Shown here in pieces: positions 17,745-25,038 of a stretch of 48,950 nucleotides of DNA (positions are counted from its first letter, which is position 1; every line of letters starts with the position of its first letter). The stretch lies in the NCBI RefSeq assembly GCF_001006285.1, contig NZ_LBBT01000073.1, positions 1-48,950 on the forward strand. Reading direction: 5' to 3'. Source of the stretch: Paraclostridium benzoelyticum. Its GTDB lineage: Bacteria > Bacillota > Clostridia > Peptostreptococcales > Peptostreptococcaceae. Below the pieces are notes generated by a model. It was not told the DNA's origin. It did no database searches and saw only the letters and a list, made by a program, of their open reading frames with translations. The position numbers were made by a program, and so were the translations under genes.

Positions 17745-18434
17745 ATGAAGCACGAAATTATATTGATAAATTGGGCATGTATATTCATTATGTTAGTAGG
17801 AATGCTTATGATAATATTTATGAGAAAAAAGATAGATTATGTTCCTAAGAAATTTTATAATTTAAGTTTTTATGCACTACTAATCTCAACATCGTTATAT
17901 ATAAGTAAAGCTATTTTTATGAACATACATCCAAGTAGAAGTTTTTACATGATAATTATATACTTAGATTGGTTGATTATAACTCCGATACTAATTAATA
18001 TATTAGGAGCAATTGGAATGTATTATGATCATAAAAATAAGAAACTTGTATTAAGTATAGTTTTTGTATATTTAATAATGACAATAAGTTTTATAACTTC
18101 AAATAATTCAACTGGATTTATAAATGGGATTACTCTTTTGATTAGCTGTGTGCTTTTTATTATAAATTTTTGGCTAATATGGGGGCCTTTAGAAAATATA
18201 GCTAGCATTCAGGGATGTTACGAATATAAACTATATAAAATGCTAGCGTTGTTTACTACGATAATTTGGATAGGATATCCTGCATTATGGGGAATAGGGC
18301 CTAGAGTTTTAGATATAATAGATCATAAACTATATATATATTTTAGAACAATAATTCCTACTATATATAAGTTAGGGTTTATATTTATAGCATTACATGG
18401 AGTAAAAAAGGTAAATAAAATTAAACAACATTAA
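17745..18434 (+). CDS. seven-helix protein of the microbial (type 1) rhodopsin family
   Basis: The 229-residue protein has seven hydrophobic helices (about 5-26, 37-59, 67-93, 101-119, 124-149, 161-184, 196-220) and lines up with bacteriorhodopsin. Helix B has PKKFY...SLYIS (BR AKKFY...TMYLS, with BR Tyr57 at Tyr52). Helix C has YLDWLIITPIL (BR YADWLFTTPLL), so the Schiff-base counterion Asp85 is Asp75. Helix F has IIWIGYPALWGIG (BR VLWSAYPVVWLIG). Helix G has YKLGF with Lys209 at the retinal lysine. Departures are BR Arg82 as Ile72, Thr89 as Ile79, Asp96 as Ile86 and Asp212 as Pro205. It is therefore unlikely to be a standard proton pump. No carotenoid or retinal synthesis gene lies in the window. 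An AAAGGA ribosome site precedes the start. A sensor, or a retinal-free relative, is possible. Confidence 0.8.
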   Translation: MKHEIILINWACIFIMLVGMLMIIFMRKKIDYVPKKFYNLSFYALLISTSLYISKAIFMNIHPSRSFYMIIIYLDWLIITPILINILGAIGMYYDHKNKKLVLSIVFVYLIMTISFITSNNSTGFINGITLLISCVLFIINFWLIWGPLENIASIQGCYEYKLYKMLALFTTIIWIGYPALWGIGPRVLDIIDHKLYIYFRTIIPTIYKLGFIFIALHGVKKVNKIKQH

Positions 18435-18518
18435 AAAATTATAATTTAAATTTAACGTTTCATTTTAATTTGTCATAAAATAAAATTTTTATAAAAAATA
18501 TTTTTTTTAATATGGAAT

Positions 18519-18551
18519 TTGGCAAAAATGTGTAGTACTATGTATACATAG
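18519..18551 (+). promoter_or_regulatory. candidate small-RNA promoter with palindromic operator
   Basis: TTGGCA (18519-18524) and TATACA (18543-18548) are 18 nt apart. The -10 box is embedded in a perfect 14-bp palindrome CTATGTATACATAG (18538-18551), a likely site for a dimeric repressor. There is no gene directly downstream, only the structured region at 18555-18736. Confidence 0.45.
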
Positions 18552-18554
18552 ACA

Positions 18555-18736
18555 ACAAGATTAGACAAAAAACAACTAGAAAACAATAGGAATTGACATA
18601 AATATTAAAGAGGGTGTTCATTCTCCCAATGACACCCCTATAACCTTTAGATAAAATACTATCCCCCCATAAAATAGTATTTTAAACCTAATACCCACCC
18701 ATTTAAAAGACTGTCTCGGAAGCAGTCTTTTTTTTT
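18555..18736 (+). ncRNA. probable small regulatory RNA with C-rich loops
   Basis: The 347-nt gap after the rhodopsin-like gene holds a promoter-like region and then three hairpins in a row. The first is at 18612-18637 (GGGTGT with a bulge and CATT, pairing AATG and ACACCC; loop CTCCC). The second is at 18653-18683 (AAAATACTA/TAGTATTTT; loop TCCCCCCATAAAA). Then come a single-stranded ACCCACCC (18693-18700) and a terminator at 18708-18736. No open reading frame with a ribosome site was found. Unpaired UCCC/CCCC stretches are the mark of Gram-positive regulatory RNAs that pair with Shine-Dalgarno sequences, such as RsaE. An untranslated leader of the next gene is less likely, because the terminator ends about 45 nt before it. 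Confidence 0.55.
18708..18736 (+). terminator. terminator of the small RNA
   Basis: AGACTG (18708-18713) pairs with CAGTCT (18723-18728), with a further CT/AG pair inside, followed by nine T. Confidence 0.85.
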
Positions 18737-18781
18737 ATTTTAGTTTATAATTAAGTAAAGTCAAATAATTAGGAGAAAGAT

Positions 18782-19231
18782 ATGAAAATTTTAATAGATG
18801 CGGATGGATGTCCTGTTGTTGATATAACTATAGAAGTTGCAAGAAAACTTGGGATAGAAGTAATACTAATGTGTGATACTTCGCATATATTTAATAAGCA
18901 AGGCATAGAAACAATCATTTTATCTAAAGGGGCAGATTCGGTAGATTTTGCATTAGTAAACAAGGTTAAGAAAGATGATATAGTAGTAACTCAAGATTAT
19001 GGACTTGCTGCTATGGTTTTAGCAAAATCAGGTAATCCAATAAATCAAAATGGTAAACTTTATACAAGTGAAAATATTGATCAATTATTATTTACAAGAC
19101 ACATATCTAAAAAAGCTAGAAATGCAGGTTCTAGAATGAAAGGACCTAAAAAAAGACAAAAAGAAGATGATATAAACTTTAAAGATAACTTAATCAAATT
19201 AATCAACAATCTTAACAATTCATCCATGTAA
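18782..19231 (+). CDS. YaiI/YqxD family protein (DUF188)
   Basis: The 149-residue protein carries the family signature ILIDADGCPVVD at the N-terminus, VVTQDYGLAAMVLAKSGN in the middle, and FTRHISKKARNAGSRMKGPKKR towards the end. The fold is PIN/NYN-like, and the conserved aspartates suggest a metal-dependent nuclease. The cellular role is not established. TAGGAGAAAG lies before the start. It converges with topB across a large palindromic element. Confidence 0.93.
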   Translation: MKILIDADGCPVVDITIEVARKLGIEVILMCDTSHIFNKQGIETIILSKGADSVDFALVNKVKKDDIVVTQDYGLAAMVLAKSGNPINQNGKLYTSENIDQLLFTRHISKKARNAGSRMKGPKKRQKEDDINFKDNLIKLINNLNNSSM

Positions 19232-19383
19232 AAGAAAAAGAGAAGTAAATTATTTCTGAATAAGCGAAGTATACAACATATGTATTGACGAAACACTTCC
19301 GTACAAAGTACGTCGTGTAAAGGAAATACATATGTTGTATACGAAGCCAATAAACAGAGTTAATTTACTTCTCTTTTTCTTTT
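19232..19383. repeat. large palindromic intergenic element, family A copy 1
   Basis: This is an imperfect hairpin of about 150 nt between the convergent yaiI-like gene and topB. The outer arms (about 19230-19252 and 19361-19383) are A- and T-rich and include the last codons of topB. The inner arms GTATACAACATATGTATT (19269-19286) and its perfect complement (19325-19342) are 18 bp. The core at 19285-19325 matches, in reverse orientation, the core of copy 2 at 41922-41962 at 36 of 41 positions. It probably serves as a bidirectional terminator. The conserved core suggests a repeated, perhaps mobile, element. Confidence 0.7.
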
Positions 19384-21533
19384 TCTTTCTCTTTCTCAAA
19401 TTCCATGTCCCAAGAGAAATACCCATTATCTTTTTTAGTATATTTTAAAATAGCATCAAATTTATTTCCACTTTTACTAGTCAAACCTTTAACTTTAGCA
19501 GAACCACTTTTTAAAATGCTTTTTACCATAGTTTTGTTAGGTTTTTTCTTTAAAGCTAATAAGAATTTGTCACTATTCCAAATTCCAAATTTACATTCTT
19601 TATAATTAGTGCAAATATAACCTTTAGAACATTCAACCACATCATTTTGACAGACTGGACATTTTCCGAAGCTTTCTTGTTTTGTTCCATCATTAGAGAA
19701 AGTTCCTTTAGAATATCTTTTCGTTTTAGGATTATAGCTATAAACTTCAGTACTAATATTTTTATTACTATCATTTTTTATAGCTTCAACTCCATTTACT
19801 ATGAAGTTCATTATATTTGTAAGGTACTCACTTCTAGTGAATTCTCCTCTTTGAATGTCACTTAAGCTTTTTTCAAGTTTACCAGTGTAATCAACATCTA
19901 GTAAATCCTTTAAAGGGAATATTTCAACTAAGTTTTTACCTAAATCAGTAATATAATAAGATTTACCTTTTTTATTTACATAGCCTACTTCTGAAATTTT
20001 CTTTAAAACTTCAGCACGAGTAGCAGAAGTACCTATTGAGTAACCTGATAAAACTGCTGTATCATCATCAGATACATTTTTACCGCAGTTTTTCATAGCT
20101 TTAAGTAATGTATCTTCGGTGTAAGACTTAGGTGGTGTAGTTTGTTTTGTTAATATATCCATTTTAACAACATCTACAACCTCATCTTTATTAACAAATG
20201 GCAATAAGTCATCTTTTTCTTCCTTATTATAAACTTCTAAGTATCCTTTAACTTTAAGAACTTTACCCTTTGTTAAAAATTTATGGTCATCCACGAAAGT
20301 ATGAATTTCAGTGTTTTCATATTCAGCAGGAGGCATGAAGTTAGCTACAAATCTATCCTTTATAGCATTATATACAATTTCTTCATCAGGAGTCAACTTA
20401 GTAGGAATTATGTAAGTTGGCATAATGGCACTATGGCTATCAACTTTTGAAGAATCAAAAACTCTCTTACTTTTAGTGAATTTAATCTTATCTGCATAAG
20501 GAAGTCCAACTTTAATCTTTTCTAAAGTTTGAGATGCCTTACCAGCTAAGCTTTCCTCCAAGTATATAGAATCAGTTCTTGGATATGTTATATATCCACC
20601 TTTTCCCTTACCTTCATATAAAGACTGGCACACTTTTAAGACTTTATCAGAAGTAAAGCTAGAGTATTTTGAAGTTATGTAACCTTGAAGAGATGTTAAA
20701 CTAAATAATTTAGGAGCATACTCTTTAGAGGTTGTAACTTTCTTATCTTTAACAATACCAGTAGGTGAAGTTATACTATCTATTACTTTGTTAGCATCAT
20801 CTATACTATCAAATTTTGATTCTTTTCCTTTTATATACTTACCTTTATATTTACCATTAGAACAACTGAAGTTTCCTTCTATTTCATAATATGTTTTAGG
20901 AATAAAATTAGCTATTTCCATATCTCTATCGTAAACTAACTTTACAGTTGGAAGTATAACTCTACCAATATTTAATAGTTTTCCATTTCCGTATTTTAAA
21001 GTAGTCATTGATGTAAAATTAATTCCAATTAGCCAATCAGTTACTAGTCTTGTATATCCTGCAGCTTGTAGATTTCTCATCTGTTCATCTGTTTTTAAAG
21101 TTGAAAGGCCTCTTTTAATATCTTCAGGAGTCCATTCATTTACTAGTATCCTTTTAATAGGCTTTTTATTTTTAGCTGTTAGAAAAATCAAAAAAGCTAT
21201 CAGTTCACCTTCACGGTCATTATCTGTAGCATTTATAATTTCTTCAACATCGTCTCTATGAATTAACGATTTTACTATATTAAATTGCTTAGATTTAGAC
21301 CCGTCAACTTTGAATCTAAATTTATCAGGGATAAAAGGAAAGTTTTCACTTTTCCAAGATCCTGCATAAGACTTATCGTAATCTTTAACATCATATAAAG
21401 ATACTAAATGACCTACAGCATAAGTAACTATATAGCCATTTCCTTCAAAATATCCATCACGTTTAGTTTTAGCACCTAAAAATGAGGCTATTGTTTTAGC
21501 AACAGAGGGTTTTTCTGCTAATATCAGTTTCAT
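19365..21533 (-). CDS. topB: DNA topoisomerase III
   Basis: This type IA topoisomerase relaxes or decatenates DNA by passing strands through a transient break. The TOPRIM domain opens the protein (KLILAEKPSVAKTIASFLGA, then NATDNDREGELIAF). The catalytic Tyr317 lies in GGYITYPRTDS. A C-terminal four-cysteine zinc finger starts at CPVCQNDV. The end is a low-complexity KEKEKEKEK tail. An open frame continues upstream to 21701, but ATG 21533, 7 nt after TAAGGAGG, is the right start and gives 722 residues. The extension would be hydrophobic and unrelated to the family. Monocistronic. Confidence 0.96.
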   Translation of the reverse strand: MKLILAEKPSVAKTIASFLGAKTKRDGYFEGNGYIVTYAVGHLVSLYDVKDYDKSYAGSWKSENFPFIPDKFRFKVDGSKSKQFNIVKSLIHRDDVEEIINATDNDREGELIAFLIFLTAKNKKPIKRILVNEWTPEDIKRGLSTLKTDEQMRNLQAAGYTRLVTDWLIGINFTSMTTLKYGNGKLLNIGRVILPTVKLVYDRDMEIANFIPKTYYEIEGNFSCSNGKYKGKYIKGKESKFDSIDDANKVIDSITSPTGIVKDKKVTTSKEYAPKLFSLTSLQGYITSKYSSFTSDKVLKVCQSLYEGKGKGGYITYPRTDSIYLEESLAGKASQTLEKIKVGLPYADKIKFTKSKRVFDSSKVDSHSAIMPTYIIPTKLTPDEEIVYNAIKDRFVANFMPPAEYENTEIHTFVDDHKFLTKGKVLKVKGYLEVYNKEEKDDLLPFVNKDEVVDVVKMDILTKQTTPPKSYTEDTLLKAMKNCGKNVSDDDTAVLSGYSIGTSATRAEVLKKISEVGYVNKKGKSYYITDLGKNLVEIFPLKDLLDVDYTGKLEKSLSDIQRGEFTRSEYLTNIMNFIVNGVEAIKNDSNKNISTEVYSYNPKTKRYSKGTFSNDGTKQESFGKCPVCQNDVVECSKGYICTNYKECKFGIWNSDKFLLALKKKPNKTMVKSILKSGSAKVKGLTSKSGNKFDAILKYTKKDNGYFSWDMEFEKEKEKEKEK

Positions 21534-21790
21534 ATTTAAAACCTCCTTAATAAAACCTATTAAATATATTAGCACATAAAAAGAAATAACTTCAACAAAA
21601 CTATCAAAATTATAAGTATAAAGAAAAAAGTGAAAAATCCGTATATAATGAATTGACATAAAACTAGGTAATAATTGGGAAGTCGTTACAAATGTAGACA
21701 AAATGTTACAATTTTGTAATAATAACTATATCATAAAAATATATTATTGAAATTATCGAATATTTATAGGGAGAGGAGCAAAGCAAATAT

Positions 21791-23140
21791 ATGAATTTAA
21801 AGAAAAAAAGCATGATAGCTGGATTAATTTCAGCGGCGATAATAATTCCAGCTTCTACTGGGGTATCGTTTGCTAATACGAATGAACAAACTAAAAGTGT
21901 TGATTATAGAACTATAAAAGGGAATTCTGTAAACTTTAGACAAGGGCCAGGGACTAATTACTCATCTATTGGAAAGTTAAACACAGGAGATAAAGTTGAA
22001 TATATAGAAACTGTAGGTTCTTGGACAAAAATTAAGTATAATGGAACAGAAGGATTTGTACATGGTGATTATGTATCAGGATCTACAGGAAATGAAGAAG
22101 ATAATACTGTAAAAGGGAACAAGCAAGTTACAGGAAATAGCGTAAACTTTAGAAAAGGACCGGGAACAAGTTACTCAGTTATAAAAACTTTAAGCAAAGG
22201 AACACAAGTAGGTGTAATATCAGAAAGTAATGGATGGTCAAAAATAAGCTACAATGGGACAGTAGGATATATATCATCTCAGTACTTAGGAGATATAACT
22301 TCAGGTGGCGGACAAGAAGATAATACTGTAAAAGAAAATAAGCAAGTTACAGGAAGTAGTGTTAACTTTAGAAAAGGAGCGGGAACTAATTACTCAGTAA
22401 TAACAGCTTTAAGCAAAGGAACACAAGTAGGTGTAATATCAGAAAGCAATGGATGGTCAAAAATAAGCTACAATGGAACAATAGGATATATATCATCTCA
22501 ATATTTAGGAGATATAAATTCAGGTGGTGGACAAGAAGATAATACTGTAAAAGAAAATAAGCAAGTTACTGCCAGTAGTTTAAATCTTAGAAAAGGACCA
22601 GGAACTAATTACTCAGTAATAAGATCATTGAGTAGAGGAACACAAGTAGGAGTAATATCAGAGAATAATGGATGGTCAAAAATAAATTATAATGGAACAA
22701 TAGGATATGTATCATCTCAATATTTAGGAACTGTAGACTCAGGTGGGGGAGAAAATCCAGGGCAATCATCTAGTGCAGATAAAGTTATAAATATTGCTAA
22801 ACAACAATTAGGAAAGAAATATGTGTGGGGAGCTGAAGGTCCAAATACTTTTGACTGTTCAGGATTCACGCTTTATTCATTTAAAAATGGAGCAGGAAAA
22901 AGCCTACCTAGAGTTTCTAAAGAGCAAAGCAAATATGGGACATCTGTAAGCAAAAGTAATCTTCAAAAAGGAGATTTAGTTTTCTTTGATACAGATGGAG
23001 ACGGTGTAGTAAATCATGTTGGTATATATATTGGAAATAATGAATTTATACATGCTTCGTCAGGAACTGGAAAAGTTGTAATATCACAGTTCAATAGTTA
23101 CTATAATTCTAAATTTACAAATGCAAGAAGAGTTTTATAA
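21791..23140 (+). CDS. secreted NlpC/P60 peptidoglycan hydrolase with four SH3b domains
   Basis: The 449-residue protein has a signal peptide (cleavage near residue 29, SFANT). Four bacterial SH3 domains follow (about 37-97, 112-168, 185-241 and 258-313) that bind the cell wall. The NlpC/P60 cysteine peptidase domain is at 328-449. The catalytic residues are Cys356 (FDCSGFTLY), His409 (VNHVGIYIG) and His421 (FIHASSGTG). SH3 domains 2-4 repeat with a 73-residue period and are nearly identical, so the gene carries about 219-bp direct repeats. It should cut stem peptides between D-Glu and the diamino acid during growth or separation. Confidence 0.95.
   Translation: MNLKKKSMIAGLISAAIIIPASTGVSFANTNEQTKSVDYRTIKGNSVNFRQGPGTNYSSIGKLNTGDKVEYIETVGSWTKIKYNGTEGFVHGDYVSGSTGNEEDNTVKGNKQVTGNSVNFRKGPGTSYSVIKTLSKGTQVGVISESNGWSKISYNGTVGYISSQYLGDITSGGGQEDNTVKENKQVTGSSVNFRKGAGTNYSVITALSKGTQVGVISESNGWSKISYNGTIGYISSQYLGDINSGGGQEDNTVKENKQVTASSLNLRKGPGTNYSVIRSLSRGTQVGVISENNGWSKINYNGTIGYVSSQYLGTVDSGGGENPGQSSSADKVINIAKQQLGKKYVWGAEGPNTFDCSGFTLYSFKNGAGKSLPRVSKEQSKYGTSVSKSNLQKGDLVFFDTDGDGVVNHVGIYIGNNEFIHASSGTGKVVISQFNSYYNSKFTNARRVL
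22100..22740 (+). repeat. three 219-bp in-gene repeats coding SH3 domains
   Basis: The linker-plus-SH3 unit (starting at each DNTVK...KQVT) recurs at 73-residue steps, at codons 104, 177 and 250. Long stretches are identical at the DNA level, so unit gain or loss by recombination is likely between strains. Confidence 0.8.
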
Positions 23141-23171
23141 AAATAAAAAGCGAAAGCTTTTTATTTTTTTT
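23141..23171 (+). terminator. intrinsic terminator of the NlpC/P60 gene
   Basis: AAATAAAAAGC pairs with GCTTTTTATTT around a GAAA tetraloop, followed by more T. Confidence 0.9.
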
Positions 23172-23255
23172 TACTTTATGTGTATAAATATGATTGTAAA
23201 TTGAAAATACTAATAAAGTCATCATAATTATAGTATTAAGTGAAGGAGTGTAGTC

Positions 23256-23663
23256 ATGTGCTTAATAACTGATTTTTACCAATTTAAATACAGTAAGAAT
23301 AATTGCTATATAGAATTTTATATGGATAGAGATGCTGTTTTAAACATAGAGAACGCTCTAGATGAAAGATTAAGTAACTGTGTAACTAATAGAGATTCAG
23401 AATGTGCATATATGAGGTTAAAAGAGCTATTTGAAAATGCAAGGTTATCAAGTAACTCACAGTATGTAGAAATCAGAATGAATAAGTGTTATATGATTTA
23501 TATATCTAATTTGCAGTTATATTTTAGAAACCAAGGGCAATATGCGGTTTTAGATGTGTTATATAAGTATTTACAGACATATATGGTTGGAGAATATGAA
23601 AGTTTAAATGTATTTAATATATTAGATGAAGAGACGAAAATAAGAGTTTTATCTAATGTTTAA
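23256..23663 (+). CDS. hypothetical protein
   Basis: I do not recognise this 135-residue protein. It has no signal peptide or membrane segment and is mixed alpha/beta. Cysteines at 2, 17, 42, 50 and 98 are scattered and not arranged as a metal site. Features that stand out are a charged stretch (DRDAVLNIENALDERL) and the aromatic-rich QLYFRNQGQYAVLDVLYKYL. A GAAGGAG site precedes the ATG. It is a single gene, closed by a very strong terminator shared with the convergent cotJ operon. Confidence 0.75.
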   Translation: MCLITDFYQFKYSKNNCYIEFYMDRDAVLNIENALDERLSNCVTNRDSECAYMRLKELFENARLSSNSQYVEIRMNKCYMIYISNLQLYFRNQGQYAVLDVLYKYLQTYMVGEYESLNVFNILDEETKIRVLSNV

Positions 23664-23710
23664 TAAAAATAAAGCAGGTTCTATTAAATAGAACCTGCTT
23701 TATTTTTATT
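23662..23710. terminator. bidirectional terminator between hypothetical gene and cotJC
   Basis: A perfect 23-bp stem (23662-23684 with 23688-23710) has a 3-nt loop. AT-rich ends serve as U tracts in both directions. It overlaps the stop codons of both convergent genes. Confidence 0.93.
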
Positions 23711-24281
23711 AAAATGTTTTTTTACTTTCTTGATAATCATATACATCCATTAAAGCTTCTCCGAATCTTTGATAATGAACGATTTCTCTTTCACCTAGGA
23801 AACGAAGGACATTTCTAAGATCTACATCATCTGTTAAATTAGTAAGTTGATAATAAGTTGCTAAAGCTTTTTGTTCTGCAGCCATATCTTCATGTAAATC
23901 TGTTACTGGATTTCCCATAACAGCAATTGTAGATGCTGAAAAAGGAACTCCATGAGCATCTGAAGGGAATATTCCAAACCCATTTTGTGCATAGCCTTCA
24001 CCAAGGCCTGCTTTTTTTAGTTCTTCTGGAGTTGCATCTTGAGTAAGTTGATAAACCATACTGGCAATCATTTCAACATGAGCTAGTTCCTCAGTACCAA
24101 TATCAGTTAAAAGACCCTTAGATTTACTTGTTGGCATAGTAAATCGTTGAGATAAATATCTTAAAGCAGCTCCTAATTCTCCATTAGGACCTCCAAATTG
24201 AGTAATTAAATATTTAGCCATTTTTAAATCCTTAGATTTAAGATTCACTGGATGTTGTAAAGTTTTTTGATATATCCACAT
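23709..24281 (-). CDS. cotJC: spore coat protein CotJC, manganese catalase family
   Basis: The 190-residue protein is a ferritin-like four-helix protein of the Mn-catalase family, found in the spore coat. Metal-ligand glutamates and histidines stand in LTDIGTEELAHVEMIASM, HEDMAAEQKA and LGEREIVHYQRF. Catalase activity, protecting the spore from peroxide, is known for related clostridial coat proteins. It is the last gene of cotJABC, 16 nt after cotJB, with the ribosome site AGGGGGAT. Confidence 0.95.
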   Translation of the reverse strand: MWIYQKTLQHPVNLKSKDLKMAKYLITQFGGPNGELGAALRYLSQRFTMPTSKSKGLLTDIGTEELAHVEMIASMVYQLTQDATPEELKKAGLGEGYAQNGFGIFPSDAHGVPFSASTIAVMGNPVTDLHEDMAAEQKALATYYQLTNLTDDVDLRNVLRFLGEREIVHYQRFGEALMDVYDYQESKKTF

Positions 24282-24297
24282 AAAATTATCCCCCTAT

Positions 24298-24561
24298 TTA
24301 CATTTCATAAAATTTATTTTCCCAAGGCCATGGACCTTCTACCCATTGAAAGGGACTTTTACTTGGAGAGTATCCAAAGTTATTTAATGGTCCATATTTT
24401 TTTTCATAGTTAATTCTAGCTTTAGCAAGTTCTGAACATAGTTTGTTGTAAGTTGCTAATGCTCTTTCGTCTTCATTATGATTGTCTAGGTATAAGTTCA
24501 TATCTAAACATGCAAAACAAAGTTCTTCTATATCTGTTAACATATCAGCACGTGTAGCCAT
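24298..24561 (-). CDS. cotJB: spore coat protein CotJB
   Basis: The 87-residue protein of the CotJB family carries the typical LCFACLDMNLYLDNHNEDERAL and ends in a tryptophan-rich segment (FQWVEGPWPWENKFYEM). It helps place CotJC in the coat. Its ATG overlaps the stop codon of cotJA by one base (TAATG), which indicates coupled translation. Confidence 0.94.
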   Translation of the reverse strand: MATRADMLTDIEELCFACLDMNLYLDNHNEDERALATYNKLCSELAKARINYEKKYGPLNNFGYSPSKSPFQWVEGPWPWENKFYEM

Positions 24562-24767
24562 TATCTTTTACCTCCATTGATTTTTTTCATATATCTATAT
24601 AAATCTTTATTGTACATAGCAGATTCCCATAAATTTAATTCAGGGAATATAGTTCCATATTGAAGTGCTTTTGACAAATTATACATTTTGCCGAAAACTT
24701 GGTCATTTACATATGGTCTAGCTAATGCATCTCCACAATTTTTATTAACATTTCTAGTATTCACCAA
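24561..24767 (-). CDS. cotJA: spore coat protein CotJA
   Basis: The 68-residue first gene of the cotJ operon resembles CotJA proteins (ARPYVNDQVFGKMYNLSKAL, then LNLWESAMY). It has a GGAGGAAT ribosome site. In Bacillus the operon is made in the mother cell under sigma-E; the same is expected here. Confidence 0.9.
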   Translation of the reverse strand: MVNTRNVNKNCGDALARPYVNDQVFGKMYNLSKALQYGTIFPELNLWESAMYNKDLYRYMKKINGGKR

Positions 24768-24813
24768 AATTCCTCCAGTTCAAATGATGTATTTTAAAAG
24801 TTATATCTAAAGA

Positions 24814-24855
24814 ACAGTTAAATTAACTGTATCTAATAGCATAATATTCATATGT
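24814..24855 (-). promoter_or_regulatory. possible sigma-E promoter of cotJABC with palindrome
   Basis: On the minus strand ACATATG (24855-24849) and GATACAGT (24833-24826) are 15 nt apart. They partly resemble the sigma-E boxes KMATATT and CATACAMT. The -10 box runs into a perfect inverted repeat ACAGTTAAATTAACTGT (24814-24830), a possible operator. The rest of the 271-nt gap to ttcA shows nothing else clear. Confidence 0.25.
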
Positions 24856-25038
24856 AGCTAAAAAGTTACACAAAATTTATAAATTTAAAAATACATATAA
24901 TAAGTAGAAATTTGAAGATAATAATAAAAGAAAATGATTTTCTGGGAAATAATTAGATATAAAACATGAATATCTTGAACTAATATTGAGCTTTATGATA
25001 AAATAAGTTGCATGTTCACAAAAAAATGAGGTGATTGA

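Noticed and set aside
17745..18434. Heliorhodopsin rather than type 1 rhodopsin
   Set aside because: Helices B, C, F and G match the bacteriorhodopsin residue patterns in the type 1 order and spacing. No heliorhodopsin-specific pattern was recognised, but only a profile search can settle it.
21534..21701. N-terminal extension of topoisomerase III
   Set aside because: The 56 extra residues are hydrophobic and unrelated to the family. A strong ribosome site sits before ATG 21533.
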